A stretch of 64,000 nt of DNA from Jeotgalibacillus haloalkalitolerans (lineage in GTDB: Bacteria > Bacillota > Bacilli > Bacillales > Jeotgalibacillaceae): the NCBI RefSeq assembly GCF_034427455.1, contig NZ_JAXQNN010000002.1, positions 558,001 through 622,000 of the forward strand, given 5' to 3'. Below are positions 18,663-28,097 of the stretch, piece after piece. The notes beneath the pieces are model-generated. The model searched no databases. It saw only the letters and a program-made list of their open reading frames with translations, and was not told the DNA's origin. A program made the translations under genes and the position numbers. Each line of letters starts with the position of its first letter. The stretch's first letter is position 1.

Positions 18663-18906
18663 TTTGTGTCAATTACAAAATCTTTGTCAAATCCAATAAA
18701 CAGAGAAAAACAGACAAATGGTTAGAGAATTTAAGAAAACATATTGGAAATTTGTCATTTTGAAATGATTTCATACTTGTTCTTTTTCATCAAGTAATGT
18801 CCATGAACTTGTCAAAAACTGCTCACAAAACTGATAATTTTCTTTGAACTTATGAGAGCCGGCTACTATAATAAAGAATAGTGTGAGATAGAAAGGGGTT
18901 AAAAAC
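18663..18906. other. Intergenic AT-rich region between nrdJ and yqhL
   Basis: Part of the 369-base divergent gap 18538-18906. Beyond the NrdR boxes it holds only AT-rich sequence with no ORF or strong hairpin. The yqhL promoter should lie here; GAGAGCCGGCTACTATAATAAAG near 18855 offers a TATAAT-like -10 (18868-18873), but I see no good -35. Confidence 0.5.
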
Positions 18907-19287
18907 TTGGAGTCATTATATGTACTGATCATTGTGCTTGCTGCAATCATTCTTTATTCAGTTTTCACTTACTTCAGACAGAAAAAAATTCTGAAGACAT
19001 TAACTGAAGAAGAATTCAAGGCAGGTTACCGTAAAGCACAGCTGATCGATGTCCGTGAGCAGAAAGAATATGACGGGGGTCATATTTTAGGAGCAAGAAA
19101 TATTCCATTGTCACAATTGAAAATGCGACTTGGCGAAATCCGCGCTGATAAGCCGGTTTATATTTACTGCCAGAATGGAATGAGAAGCGGCCGTGCAGCA
19201 CAGCTGTTACACAAAAAAGGCGTAAAAGACCTTTATCAGCTGCAGGGTGGATTTAAAAAGTGGACAGGTAAAATTAAGCGTAAATAA
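18907..19287 (+). CDS. yqhL: Membrane-anchored rhodanese-domain protein YqhL
   Basis: 126 residues: one N-terminal membrane helix (about 3-20) and a single rhodanese domain (about 35-122) with the catalytic loop YCQNGMRSGRAA, so the persulfide-carrying cysteine is present. Probably a membrane-bound sulfurtransferase; the acceptor is unknown. TTG start at 18907 after AGAAAGGGG. Same position before gcvPB as in B. subtilis. Confidence 0.9.
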   Translation: MESLYVLIIVLAAIILYSVFTYFRQKKILKTLTEEEFKAGYRKAQLIDVREQKEYDGGHILGARNIPLSQLKMRLGEIRADKPVYIYCQNGMRSGRAAQLLHKKGVKDLYQLQGGFKKWTGKIKRK

Positions 19288-19311
19288 GCATACAGTGTTT
19301 ACTCGAAAAGA

Positions 19312-19347
19312 GAAAGGCCTCCTGATCAGATCAGGAGGCTCTTCTTA
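19312..19347. terminator. Bidirectional terminator between yqhL and gcvPB
   Basis: Stem GCCTCCTGAT/ATCAGGAGGC (19317-19339) with a T-rich stretch to the right and an A-rich stretch to the left. Confidence 0.85.
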
Positions 19348-19349
19348 TT

Positions 19350-20825
19350 TTAAACTTCTACCGGTTCTTTTTTCATATATCTGAGAACCGGCTTACGTGC
19401 TGCCTGTGTCTCATCAAGACGGCTGATTACAGTCGTATGCGGTGCTTCCTGAACAATTTCAGGGTTTTCTTCCGCTTCTTTTGCAATCTGGATCATGGCT
19501 TCAATAAATGAATCAAGTGTTTCTTTTGATTCAGTTTCAGTCGGCTCAATCATCATACATTCCTCAACGTTAATCGGGAAATAGATAGTTGGCGGATGGA
19601 ACCCGAAGTCAAGCAGTCTCTTTGCAATATCCAGCGTACGGACACCAAGCTTTTTCTGACGCTTTCCACTGATAACGAATTCGTGCTTACAATGTCTGTC
19701 ATAAGGCAGATCAAAATACTCAGCCAGTCTTCTCATCATATAGTTTGCATTAATGACCGCATTTTCACTTACTGCCTTTAACCCATCAGGACCCATCGTT
19801 CTGATATACGTATATGCACGTACGTTGATGCCGAAGTTACCGTAGTAAGGTTTTACACGGCCGATTGAATCCGGGCGGTTATAGTCAAATGTATAGCCTT
19901 CTTCAGTTTTAACAAGGACAGGCTTTGGCAGGTATGGAATCAAATCCTTTTTCACGCCAACCGGACCTGAGCCTGGACCACCACCGCCGTGAGGACCGGT
20001 GAATGTTTTATGAAGATTTAAGTGAACAACATCAAAGCCCATATCTCCAGGACGTGCTTTAGCAAGAACAGCATTCAGGTTTGCACCATCATAATACAGC
20101 TTTCCGCCGGCATCATGAATGATAGAAGCCATTTCAAGAATATCTTCTTCGAAAAGACCGAGTGTATTCGGATTCGTCAGCATCAGTGCAGCTGTCTGAT
20201 CATCCACTACCCTCTTTAAGTCTTCAAGGTCAACAAGACCGTTTTCATTTGACTTAACTGTGACCGTTTCAAAGCCTGCAACTGTCGCAGAAGCCGGATT
20301 CGTCCCGTGTGCAGAGTCCGGTACAATGACTTTTGTACGGTTAAAATCACCATTTGCCTCGTGGAAAGCTCTGATCATCATCAGGCCGGTCCACTCTCCG
20401 TGTGCACCTGCAGCAGGCTGAAGTGTCACTTCATCCATACCGGTAATCTCTACAAGATGCTCCTGCAGGTCATACATCATTTCCATTGCGCCCTGTACTG
20501 TACTTTCATCCTGAAGCGGGTGAATATGGGCAAACCCTGCATAACGCGCAACCGCTTCATTTACTTTCGGGTTATATTTCATTGTACAGCTGCCAAGCGG
20601 GTAAAATCCTGAATCTACACCGTGATTACGCTTAGACAGTGCTGTATAATGACGCATAATATCAAGTTCTGATACTTCCGGCAGCTCAGGTGCTTCCTTT
20701 CGCGCAAAACCCTCAGGCAGCAGTCCCTCAATGTTTGATTCCGGCACATCAAGCTCAGGCAGGCTGTAACCGATTCTTCCTTCACGTGACAATTCAAAAA
20801 TTAGCGGCTGGTTTTCATTACGCAT
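19350..20825 (-). CDS. gcvPB: Glycine dehydrogenase (P protein) subunit 2
   Basis: PLP-binding half of the split P protein of the glycine cleavage system, 491 residues. The lysine that forms the Schiff base lies in [22 protein letters not shown] near residue 275; [12 protein letters not shown] precedes it. Pairs with GcvPA to decarboxylate glycine and pass the aminomethyl group to GcvH, which is not in this window. Overlaps gcvPA by 8 bases. Last gene of the riboswitch-controlled operon. Confidence 0.97.
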   Translation of the reverse strand: MRNENQPLIFELSREGRIGYSLPELDVPESNIEGLLPEGFARKEAPELPEVSELDIMRHYTALSKRNHGVDSGFYPLGSCTMKYNPKVNEAVARYAGFAHIHPLQDESTVQGAMEMMYDLQEHLVEITGMDEVTLQPAAGAHGEWTGLMMIRAFHEANGDFNRTKVIVPDSAHGTNPASATVAGFETVTVKSNENGLVDLEDLKRVVDDQTAALMLTNPNTLGLFEEDILEMASIIHDAGGKLYYDGANLNAVLAKARPGDMGFDVVHLNLHKTFTGPHGGGGPGSGPVGVKKDLIPYLPKPVLVKTEEGYTFDYNRPDSIGRVKPYYGNFGINVRAYTYIRTMGPDGLKAVSENAVINANYMMRRLAEYFDLPYDRHCKHEFVISGKRQKKLGVRTLDIAKRLLDFGFHPPTIYFPINVEECMMIEPTETESKETLDSFIEAMIQIAKEAEENPEIVQEAPHTTVISRLDETQAARKPVLRYMKKEPVEV

Positions 20826-22161
20826 ATTGTTTCAGCTCCTCTGCCAATTGATCAATTTCTTCTTTAGTTCTCTGTTCCGTCACTGCAATGAGCATCTGAT
20901 TCTGACGGTTGTCAAAGTCTCTTCCAAGATCATATCCGCCAATGATGTTTTTCTCCATCAGGGCTTTATTGACTTCTGATACCGGCTGTTTAAGCTCCAC
21001 AACAAATTCATTGAATGTATATCCACCGTTTACAACGCTCAAGCCGGCTGCCTGAAGCTGCTTCTTTGCGTATGCAGCTTTCTGCAGGTTCTGGTGTGCA
21101 ATTTCTTTAATCCCCTGCTTGCCGAGAGCTGTCATCGTAACAGAGGAAGCTAATGCATTCAGGGCCTGGTTAGAACAGATATTTGAAGTTGCTTTGTCTC
21201 TTCTGATATGCTGCTCGCGTGCCTGAAGTGTCAATACATATCCGCGCTGACCTTCTTCATCATTTGTTTCACCGACAAGACGTCCTGGTACTTTTCGCAT
21301 GAGCTTTTTGGTCACTGCAAAATAGCCGCAGTGCGGACCGCCGAATGACTGTGGAAGACCGAATGGCTGTGCGTCACCAACAACAATGTCTGCACCAAAA
21401 TCGCCTGGCGGTGTCAGCGCACCAAGTGACAGAGGATTGGAAGATACAACAAACATTGCTTTTTGCCCGTGTGCTAATTCCTCAATCTGATCGAGTCTTT
21501 CGATCTGTCCGAAGAAGTTCGGGTACTGTACCATGACTGCAGCGATCTCATCGGACATTAAACCTTTTAATGCATCAAGATCCGTTGCGCCATCTTTTTC
21601 AGGGACTGTTACGACTTCAATATGCTGACCGGCTGCATATGTTTCAAGAACCGCTTTTGATTCAGGATGAACGGCTCCTGATACGAGCACTTTCTTCCGC
21701 TTAGTCTGACCGGCTGATAGCATTGCAGCTTCAGCAAACGATGTGCCTCCGTCATACATTGAGGAGTTTGCAACGTCCATTCCTGTGAGTTCTGCAATCA
21801 TCGTCTGGAATTCAAAAATGGCCTGTAATTCGCCCTGTGAAATTTCAGGCTGATAAGGTGTATAAGCTGTATAAAATTCTGATCTTGATATTACGTGGTC
21901 CATGATTACCGGTGAATAGTGGTCGTATACACCTGCTCCAAGAAAAGACGTATTCTTCTGTGTATCGGCATTCTTCCCAGCCAGCTGCGCAAGCTCTTTC
22001 ATCAGCGCTGATTCTGTCTTTGCCGGCTTAATATTCAGTTCCCCTTTAAAACGTACCTTTTCAGGAATATCCTCAAAAAGTTCCTCCACAGATGAAACGC
22101 CAATTGTTTTCAGCATATCCTTCTGATCCTGTTCAGTCATTGGTAAGTAACGATGCTTCAT
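20818..22161 (-). CDS. gcvPA: Glycine dehydrogenase (P protein) subunit 1
   Basis: 447-residue non-lysine partner of GcvPB, with an aminotransferase fold. Conserved N-terminus [17 protein letters not shown], the [12 protein letters not shown] and [20 protein letters not shown] segments are typical. Full length compared with relatives (about 448). 20 bases after gcvT, ATG preceded by AAGGGAG. Confidence 0.97.
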   Translation of the reverse strand: MKHRYLPMTEQDQKDMLKTIGVSSVEELFEDIPEKVRFKGELNIKPAKTESALMKELAQLAGKNADTQKNTSFLGAGVYDHYSPVIMDHVISRSEFYTAYTPYQPEISQGELQAIFEFQTMIAELTGMDVANSSMYDGGTSFAEAAMLSAGQTKRKKVLVSGAVHPESKAVLETYAAGQHIEVVTVPEKDGATDLDALKGLMSDEIAAVMVQYPNFFGQIERLDQIEELAHGQKAMFVVSSNPLSLGALTPPGDFGADIVVGDAQPFGLPQSFGGPHCGYFAVTKKLMRKVPGRLVGETNDEEGQRGYVLTLQAREQHIRRDKATSNICSNQALNALASSVTMTALGKQGIKEIAHQNLQKAAYAKKQLQAAGLSVVNGGYTFNEFVVELKQPVSEVNKALMEKNIIGGYDLGRDFDNRQNQMLIAVTEQRTKEEIDQLAEELKQYA

Positions 22162-22181
22162 AATTGCTGCTCCCTTCTCAT

Positions 22182-23279
22182 TTACCTTTTATAAAATGGA
22201 GATTTTACAACTTCGGCTTTTAACTTCTTTTTTCTGACTTCTACATATACTTCCTGACCGAGTGATGCAAATTCTTTTTTAATCAGGACGTAGCCTACAT
22301 TCTTACCTAATGTCGGAGATTGTGTACCTGTTGTCACAAATCCGATTTCCGTATCATCTGCAAACACTTTATAACCGTGACGCGGAATCCCTTTATCAAT
22401 CATTTCAATCCCTACTAATTTGCGCGGAGCTCCGTTAGTCTTCTGCTCTTTTAGTACTTTCTGTCCGATAAAAGCGGTTTCTTTATCCGGTTTCACGGCA
22501 AAACCGATTCCTGCTTCGATTGGAGAAATGTCAGCTGTGAGCTCCTGGCCGTATAAAGCAAGCTTTGCTTCAAATCTGAGCGTGTCACGTGCGCCTAATC
22601 CACATGGCAGCAAGCCGTCTTCTTTCCCTGCTTCTAATAATTCTTTCCATAGCTTACCTGCATCTTCAGGATTGCAATAGATCTCAAAACCATCTTCACC
22701 TGTATAGCCGGTTCTCGATACCAGCGCTTGGGACCCGTTAACCATTACATCATCCTTAAATTTAAAAAATGTGATTGCACTCAGATCTTGTTCAGTCAGT
22801 TTTTGAAGGATCCCTTCTGCCTTTGGTCCCTGGATCGCAATTTGCGCAACCTGATCTGAAAAATTTTCAACTTCTACATTCTCAATTTTATGCTGCTGCA
22901 GCCATTCCACATCTTTTTCAATATTTGATGCGTTAATCACCAGCAGATAATCGTTGTCACTTTTTTTATAAACGAGCAGGTCATCTACAGTGCCGCCATT
23001 TTCATAACACATAGCTGTATATTGTGCCTGGCCGTCCTTAATTTTACTAACATCATTTGTCATCATTTTCTGAAGGTAAGCAAGACTGTCTGATCCTGTT
23101 ACTTTAACTTCTCCCATGTGGGAAACATCGAATAAACCTGCATTGTTTCTTACAGCATGGTGCTCCTCTTTGATACTTGAAAACTGTACCGGCAGCGCCC
23201 ATCCTCCAAAGTCAATTACTTTACCTCCAAACTCTTTGTAAATCTCAAAGAGCGGGGTTTTTTTCAGCGTTTCATTCAT
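22182..23279 (-). CDS. gcvT: Aminomethyltransferase (glycine cleavage T protein)
   Basis: Releases ammonia from the aminomethyl group on GcvH and makes 5,10-methylene-THF. 365 residues, normal length. N-terminal [26 protein letters not shown], the folate-binding [12 protein letters not shown] with the catalytic region, and [14 protein letters not shown] are intact. First gene of the gcvT-gcvPA-gcvPB operon, directly downstream of the tandem glycine riboswitch. ATG after AGGAGG. Confidence 0.97.
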   Translation of the reverse strand: MNETLKKTPLFEIYKEFGGKVIDFGGWALPVQFSSIKEEHHAVRNNAGLFDVSHMGEVKVTGSDSLAYLQKMMTNDVSKIKDGQAQYTAMCYENGGTVDDLLVYKKSDNDYLLVINASNIEKDVEWLQQHKIENVEVENFSDQVAQIAIQGPKAEGILQKLTEQDLSAITFFKFKDDVMVNGSQALVSRTGYTGEDGFEIYCNPEDAGKLWKELLEAGKEDGLLPCGLGARDTLRFEAKLALYGQELTADISPIEAGIGFAVKPDKETAFIGQKVLKEQKTNGAPRKLVGIEMIDKGIPRHGYKVFADDTEIGFVTTGTQSPTLGKNVGYVLIKKEFASLGQEVYVEVRKKKLKAEVVKSPFYKR

Positions 23280-23314
23280 CAGGCTTTCCTCCTCTTACTG
23301 GTCCAAATACATAC

Positions 23315-23361
23315 AAAAAAGGACAGGGATACCCCTTTTAAAAACGGGTCCCTGTCCTTTT
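23315..23361 (-). terminator. Expression-platform terminator of the glycine riboswitch
   Basis: Stem GGACAGGGA/TCCCTGTCC extended by ACCC/GGGT, with a T run on the minus strand, between the second aptamer and gcvT. When glycine is absent it should stop transcription; with glycine bound it should be prevented. Confidence 0.85.
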
Positions 23362-23530
23362 CACCTGAAAGTTTTACCTTGCGGCTTTCCTCTTTGGTGG
23401 TTTCAATTAATTAGAAACACTCTCCAGAGTTGCGTCCGGCAGAAGTCTTTTTGCCTGAGAGATTCACGGTTCAGCTTGCTCCTTCGGCGCTCTTAAAAAT
23501 AAGAGTCTCTCCCTCTGCTTTCATTCGCTT
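23362..23530 (-). ncRNA. gcvT leader: Tandem glycine riboswitch
   Basis: The minus strand carries both aptamers of the gcvT motif. Aptamer 1 has GGGAGAGACTC, GCGCCGAAGGAGCAA and CTCTCAGGCAAAA, then ACTCTGGAGA (about 23523-23425). Aptamer 2 has CACCAAAGAGGAAAGCC, GCAAGG and CTTTCAGGTGAAAAGGACAG (about 23405-23362). The terminator follows at once. This accounts for most of the 383-base gap between gcvT and yqhH. Confidence 0.95.
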
Positions 23531-23662
23531 ATATTTGTTTAATAAATGGACACAATAACAAATAGTGTATTCTCTTCTGTCTTACATCTCTTAAAATCAT
23601 CTTTATCGTACCATCATCTTTCTTTAACAACAATCATTAATTGCAATGAAAGGAGATTTATT

Positions 23663-25297
23663 ATGTCAATTTCAGTTGCCTCCAGTGAAGAAAACTGGAA
23701 AGAACGTTTTCTATCATATCTGTATTCAAGTAAATCTCCAAATTATCAACTGAACTATTTAACACGACAGCTTCACCATTCGATAACGGTTCAGGAAGGT
23801 GAATTGAAAGCAGAAAAAGCAATGCCCTTCTTTACACCACTGCCTCATCAGATAAATGCAGTAAAAAAAGTGGTTTTTGAAATGAATGGGCACGCGATTC
23901 TTGCAGATGAAGTCGGACTCGGAAAAACTGCTGAAGCCGCGATGATTTTGAAGGAGCTGCAGCTCAGATACCTCGCTTCTTCTGTATTAATTCTTGTACC
24001 CTCTTCACTTGCAGGGCAATGGCAAACAGAATTACACAGCCTCGGAATTGCTTCCATGATTCATAAGGGAAAAAAGGAATGGCGGACCTTTCCGGTTACA
24101 ATAGCGTCAATTGATCTGTTGAAAAGAGAACCTTTTAAGACTGTATTTACTGATCTCTCTTTTGATCTTGTCATTGTAGATGAAGCGCATAAACTATCAA
24201 ATCCCAAGACAATGAATTATCAGTTTGTCGCTTCCCTGAAGAAAAAATATCTGCTGCTTTTGACTGCAACGCCTGTTCAGAATAAATCAGAAGAACTTTA
24301 TTCACTCTCAACTCTGATCAGACCGGGACTGTTTGAAAGTAAAAAAGAATTTAACAGGCTGGCTAAAGAAAACACCAAAGCATTTCACGACCGGATTGAT
24401 CAGCTGATGATCAGAACCCGAAAGAAAGATACAGATATAACATGGACAAAGCGCAAAATTGAAGTGAAATGGCTGGAACAATCAGGCTATGAAAAAGAAC
24501 TGTATACCGCTTTAGAAAAAGCTTTCAGGGAACTGAGACGGTTAAATACCCATCAATTTACTCATCTTACCTTACTGAAACAGGGGTGCAGTTCAAGTAT
24601 TGCATTGTTAAAAGCACTACGCAGAGAACAGCATAAAGACATTTGCCATATTCTTGGACCGATTCTTGACATCACACCTGATCAGCTTGAAACAGTTAAA
24701 GGAAAAGAGATTTTGAATATTATTAAAAACCGTCAGGACAAAGTGCTGATTTTCACCCAATACCGCGCCACACAGCTCTACTTACAATGGTATTTAAAGC
24801 AGCATCAAATCTCTTCGGTTATGTTCCGGGGCGGGTTCAAGAAAGGAAAGAAAAAATGGATGACAGATCTTTTCAGGGATCATGCGGATGTCATGATTGC
24901 AACTGAAGCGGGATCTGAAGGCCTGAACCTGCAGTTTTGCAGCTGTGTGATTCACGCAGATCTTCCCTGGAATCCAATGAAGCTTGAGCAGAGAATCGGA
25001 AGAGTTCACAGACTCGGTCAGAAGAATGATGTGGACATCATTTATTTGCTCAATCGCAACACCATTGAGGAAAGAATCTGGAAGCTGTTAGAAAACAAGG
25101 TTCATTTATTTGAAACAATTATAGGAAAACATGAACAAATATTATCACCGGCAAAGTTAGAAGCAGAAAAATATCTTGAGGATGCTTTAACAAACTCAAG
25201 ATCTGAAAACGAATTAACCTATAAATTAAACTTACTTGAAAACTATTTAGCGAGTGAGGATGTTGATGATGAAAGAAAATTGCAGACTGGTCATTGA
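23663..25297 (+). CDS. yqhH: SNF2-type helicase YqhH
   Basis: 544-residue superfamily 2 ATPase of the SNF2/RapA type. Q-like QINAVKKVV, Walker A DEVGLGKTAEA near residue 85, DEAH box VDEAHKLSN near 173, motif III LLLTATPVQN, and the C-terminal motifs SEGLNLQF and QRIGRVHRLGQ are all present. Probable DNA- or RNA polymerase-associated remodelling enzyme; substrate unknown. ATG at 23663 with AAAGGAG; an upstream extension lacks support. yqhG overlaps its end. Confidence 0.92.
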   Translation: MSISVASSEENWKERFLSYLYSSKSPNYQLNYLTRQLHHSITVQEGELKAEKAMPFFTPLPHQINAVKKVVFEMNGHAILADEVGLGKTAEAAMILKELQLRYLASSVLILVPSSLAGQWQTELHSLGIASMIHKGKKEWRTFPVTIASIDLLKREPFKTVFTDLSFDLVIVDEAHKLSNPKTMNYQFVASLKKKYLLLLTATPVQNKSEELYSLSTLIRPGLFESKKEFNRLAKENTKAFHDRIDQLMIRTRKKDTDITWTKRKIEVKWLEQSGYEKELYTALEKAFRELRRLNTHQFTHLTLLKQGCSSSIALLKALRREQHKDICHILGPILDITPDQLETVKGKEILNIIKNRQDKVLIFTQYRATQLYLQWYLKQHQISSVMFRGGFKKGKKKWMTDLFRDHADVMIATEAGSEGLNLQFCSCVIHADLPWNPMKLEQRIGRVHRLGQKNDVDIIYLLNRNTIEERIWKLLENKVHLFETIIGKHEQILSPAKLEAEKYLEDALTNSRSENELTYKLNLLENYLASEDVDDERKLQTGH

Positions 25298-25943
25298 ATA
25301 TTTGAAGTTAAACGGGGCTGCTGTAACAGAATCCACCGGTAAAGCAGTTGTCCAGCTGACAGAACAGCTGGACAGAAAATTTATGAACCGTCCTTTTTAC
25401 TGGCACTACAGAGACGCACTCCAACAGTCGGGAGATCCGCTTCAAGTAATGATTGTCCATTCCAAAAGCGCTGATGAACATAAAAACATTATACAACTAC
25501 ATCCAGATCACCCAATTTTTCAATCAATATTCGATTCAGCACAGAATGAGAACCGATTCTACATTGCATATGAACAGTCCCGAACATTAACTGAATTATT
25601 TCCCTGGGTCATCATCCACATGACTGCAGAGGTCGTACCTCCCGGCTCTGCCAGTATCAGATTCGAAGGACGGATTTCATTAACCACCGGGCGGATACTC
25701 GTGCAAGCACAGGAAGAAATTGAAGCGCAGACGTTAACAGGTGACAGGCCGAACGACAGTGTTCTGCACCAGAACAAAATGCCTTTTGAAACATCTTTGA
25801 ACATCTTAAATCGCCAACTTGAAAAGCAGATAGAATTGCAATTTGAGGAAAACCTGAAAGAAATCAGCCAGAATCAGCCTTCAGCCCCTTCTATTTGTGC
25901 ACATCATATCTCAGCAGGCCTGATCTATCTCAGTTCACCCTAG
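25266..25943 (+). CDS. yqhG: YqhG family protein
   Basis: 225 residues, soluble, function unknown. The segment VQLTEQLDRKFMNRPFYWHYRD is diagnostic of the YqhG family, which always accompanies the YqhH helicase. The end runs into aroK on the opposite strand by 9 bases. The start is uncertain among three nearby ATGs; 25266 lies eight bases after AGTGAGG and overlaps the yqhH end by 32 bases. In B. subtilis the protein is about 265 residues, so the C-terminus is shorter here. Confidence 0.85.
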   Translation: MMKENCRLVIEYLKLNGAAVTESTGKAVVQLTEQLDRKFMNRPFYWHYRDALQQSGDPLQVMIVHSKSADEHKNIIQLHPDHPIFQSIFDSAQNENRFYIAYEQSRTLTELFPWVIIHMTAEVVPPGSASIRFEGRISLTTGRILVQAQEEIEAQTLTGDRPNDSVLHQNKMPFETSLNILNRQLEKQIELQFEENLKEISQNQPSAPSICAHHISAGLIYLSSP

Positions 25944-26420
25944 CCTGGAGATAATATCCTTTACCGTTTCTTCAGGCAGACGATTTGAAACTGAGACCTG
26001 ATGATGTGCTGTGCGTTTGTACACCCCGTCTCTTTTAGCAAAAAGACTCTTAAGGTCTTTGTATGGTTTTGCAGCAACCGGTCTGGACCGGTCACCTTTG
26101 ATCCTTGAATATAATTCTTCAAAAGGTGCATGAAGATAAATGATGACGCCATTACCCCTCAACCATTCGGCAGTCTCATCAAAATAAAGAATTCCCCCGC
26201 CGGTAGCGATGATTTGCGCATCTGTTTTTTTAAGACACTCTGCTTCGATTTTTCTGAATACAGTTTCACCATCTTCTTTAAATATGTCGCTGATCTTTTT
26301 CCCGTTTTCCTGTTCGATCAGCTGATCCAGATCAATGAACGTGCCGTTTAATGACTTGCTTAACAGCTTGCCTACTGTAGATTTTCCGGCACCCATAAAG
26401 CCAATTAAATAAATCTTCAT
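25935..26420 (-). CDS. aroK: Shikimate kinase
   Basis: Phosphorylates shikimate at O3, fifth step of aromatic biosynthesis. 161 residues; Walker A GFMGAGKSTVG near residue 8, shikimate-binding DLD at about 32 and VFRKIEAECL (Arg), GGG at about 77, lid RPVAAKP. Lies 48 bases after comGG on the same strand; the sinIR-tasA block that separates these in B. subtilis is absent. Followed by convergent yqhG with no terminator. Confidence 0.95.
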   Translation of the reverse strand: MKIYLIGFMGAGKSTVGKLLSKSLNGTFIDLDQLIEQENGKKISDIFKEDGETVFRKIEAECLKKTDAQIIATGGGILYFDETAEWLRGNGVIIYLHAPFEELYSRIKGDRSRPVAAKPYKDLKSLFAKRDGVYKRTAHHQVSVSNRLPEETVKDIISRLG

Positions 26421-26468
26421 TCAAAAGCCCCTTTTTTGCATTATCATACATGAATCTAACGAAGATTC

Positions 26469-26633
26469 CTATTCCTGAATCCACATTTCAACCGCTGATT
26501 CCTGATAATAAGTTGACATCATCTCTGCGTGCCGGACCCGATCCACAGAAATAGAGGCAATTACGGTCGATGCAGATAACAGTAAAATAAAAAACAGCAG
26601 CACAGGAAGTAATATTGAACCTTTTTCATTCAT
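26469..26633 (-). CDS. comGG: ComGG-like minor pseudopilin, short
   Basis: 54 residues starting MNEKGSILLPVLLFF, a pseudopilin leader plus hydrophobic helix, followed by RVRHAEMMSTYYQESAVEMW. This matches the N-terminal helix of ComGG, but the B. subtilis protein is about 124 residues, so the globular C-terminal domain is missing. The stop is a TAG; no continuing ComGG-like sequence is evident in other frames before aroK. It may be a minimal form or a decayed gene. An upstream ATG at 26672 is possible. Confidence 0.6.
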   Translation of the reverse strand: MNEKGSILLPVLLFFILLLSASTVIASISVDRVRHAEMMSTYYQESAVEMWIQE

Positions 26634-27078
26634 CAGGTGCAGTGTAAAATATGCTTTTCTTAATCGTCCCATTTTTAAAACCTACTTCCATTGTAATTAA
26701 ATCTCCGTTCCTGCTGATATTTAAATGATTGAGACCGGTCAGATGAATTTCGTGCCCGGTGCCGTTTACAGTCTTTCTGAGGATGGTGCCGTATTTAGCA
26801 AATACTACTTTCGCTTCGTCTTTAATGAATGTAATGGATTGTGATGTATTGGATTCAACCATAAGTGAAGCAACCTCCTGCTGAAACTGAATCGAGAACA
26901 TATCCCATTCCTTCGAATGATTTTCAATAGAGATCAGGTTCATATAGCTGAACATTAACATGGCAAATAGCGGAGCGATGACAGCTAGGACCAGGATACT
27001 GACCAGTACTTCCAGCATTGTAAATCCGTTGTGATTACTGATAAATGCAGACTTGTATGTTTTCTTTATTCTGAACAC
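26626..27078 (-). CDS. comGF: ComGF minor pseudopilin
   Basis: About 150 residues. Prepilin motif NHNGFTMLEVLVSILVLAV gives the leader cleavage site after Gly, then a membrane helix and a domain with KYGTILRKTVNGTGHEIHLTGLNHL, as in ComGF. Required for the competence pseudopilus that brings DNA through the wall. Start uncertain: I used GTG 27078, which gives a 16-residue basic leader; it overlaps comGE heavily, as usual in this operon. Confidence 0.82.
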   Translation of the reverse strand: MFRIKKTYKSAFISNHNGFTMLEVLVSILVLAVIAPLFAMLMFSYMNLISIENHSKEWDMFSIQFQQEVASLMVESNTSQSITFIKDEAKVVFAKYGTILRKTVNGTGHEIHLTGLNHLNISRNGDLITMEVGFKNGTIKKSIFYTAPDE

Positions 27079-27331
27079 ACAGCTTGCTCGCGCTGAGCTC
27101 AATCCCGTATTCTCTCCCATCTTTATAAAAATCAGCCTGAACCGGTTCACTGGATCGAATCAGCTTTACCTGTTCATAAGCTACTTCATACATTCTACTC
27201 TGCTCTTCAGCCTGATCAGCTTGAACTGCAAGCATCACGACAGCTGGCAGGATGAGCAGGCAGAATAACAGGCAGATACTTAACGATAAGATACACTCAA
27301 TCAGGGTAAATCCATTATGATTTTTCCACAT
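27035..27331 (-). CDS. comGE: ComGE minor pseudopilin
   Basis: 98 residues. Short leader MWKNHNG followed by FTLIECILSLSICLLFCLLIL, the type IV pilin N-methylation and membrane segment, then a small helical domain. Minor pseudopilin of the DNA-uptake pilus. The ATG overlaps the comGD end by 17 bases and is preceded by AAAGGAAG. Position in the comG order identifies it as GE. Confidence 0.85.
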   Translation of the reverse strand: MWKNHNGFTLIECILSLSICLLFCLLILPAVVMLAVQADQAEEQSRMYEVAYEQVKLIRSSEPVQADFYKDGREYGIELSASKLCVQNKENIQVCIYQ

Positions 27332-27758
27332 AAAATCTTCCTTTAGCTAAATGAAAATGAACATTAACGGGAGAACCATCAACTAAAAACCGCACGACGC
27401 CAAATGTGGTGGTATTACCTGAAGGCAGATATCTGAAAAAGCTTAGTGTACCATCCTCCAGCAGCTCGACATTTTCAGGGAAACGGACATCTGCCAGCAC
27501 GACCTCACCGGGACTATACCCGGTAAACATTTTATATCTCTGCGATCCGGCATCAAAACGGACTGTCACATATTGTTTTTCTGTAATGGCATAAAGCTGG
27601 GCGTGGTAGAGGTCATTTGTGAGTTGTGTTTCAAATGGGGTTGAGACAATTTTTACTGAAGAATATACCGTAGCGGAAATCGTAATAAAAATGCCCACAA
27701 CCAGTAAAACGATGATCATTTCGATCAGTGTAAAACCTTCTTGCCGGTTAAGGAGCAT
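27315..27758 (-). CDS. comGD: ComGD pseudopilin
   Basis: 147 residues. Leader MLLNRQEG, then FTLIEMIIVLLVVGIFI and a beta-rich domain with YHAQLYAITEKQYVTVRFD. Minor pseudopilin of the competence pilus. It overlaps the comGC end; start is either the ATG at 27758 or the TTG two codons upstream. Confidence 0.87.
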   Translation of the reverse strand: MLLNRQEGFTLIEMIIVLLVVGIFITISATVYSSVKIVSTPFETQLTNDLYHAQLYAITEKQYVTVRFDAGSQRYKMFTGYSPGEVVLADVRFPENVELLEDGTLSFFRYLPSGNTTTFGVVRFLVDGSPVNVHFHLAKGRFYVEKS

Positions 27759-28080
27759 CGACAATCGTCACATCACCCTCAGAACCGATTGTTAATTCTC
27801 TTCCGTCAGGGCAAGTCGTTTCATTCTGATTTAAATATCCTGACGTCTGCAGCGCAGCAATATCTGCCGGCAGTGACTTTTCAGACATTCTGTACGATTC
27901 TACCTGTGCCTGGACCATCTGCTGAAAAGCTTCGCAGCCTTTACTGTTTATTTCTTTACTTTGAGAAGAGATATTTGGAAGACTGACAATCAGTAGAACA
28001 GAAATAACGAGCAGGACAATGACCATTTCGATTAACGTGAATGCCTGATTATTTTTAAGCAATTTCATTAGTTTTTTCAT
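27748..28080 (-). CDS. comGC: ComGC major pseudopilin
   Basis: 110 residues. Leader MKKLMKLLKNNQA followed by FTLIEMVIVLLVISVLLIVSL; the residue before the cleavage site is Ala instead of the usual Gly, which also occurs in streptococcal ComGC. The two cysteines that form the intramolecular disulfide are present in GCEAFQQM and TTCPDGREL. Main subunit of the DNA-uptake pseudopilus, processed by ComC. Confidence 0.93.
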   Translation of the reverse strand: MKKLMKLLKNNQAFTLIEMVIVLLVISVLLIVSLPNISSQSKEINSKGCEAFQQMVQAQVESYRMSEKSLPADIAALQTSGYLNQNETTCPDGRELTIGSEGDVTIVDAP

Positions 28081-28097
28081 TTAAATTCCTCCGTAAG

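Noticed and set aside
18538-18906. Cobalamin riboswitch before nrdJ
   Set aside because: No B12-box or large structured leader is visible; the leader after the promoter is only about 50 bases.
27748-28080. Ala instead of Gly before the ComGC cleavage site as a defect
   Set aside because: The same AFT form occurs in functional streptococcal ComGC, and the rest of the leader is normal.
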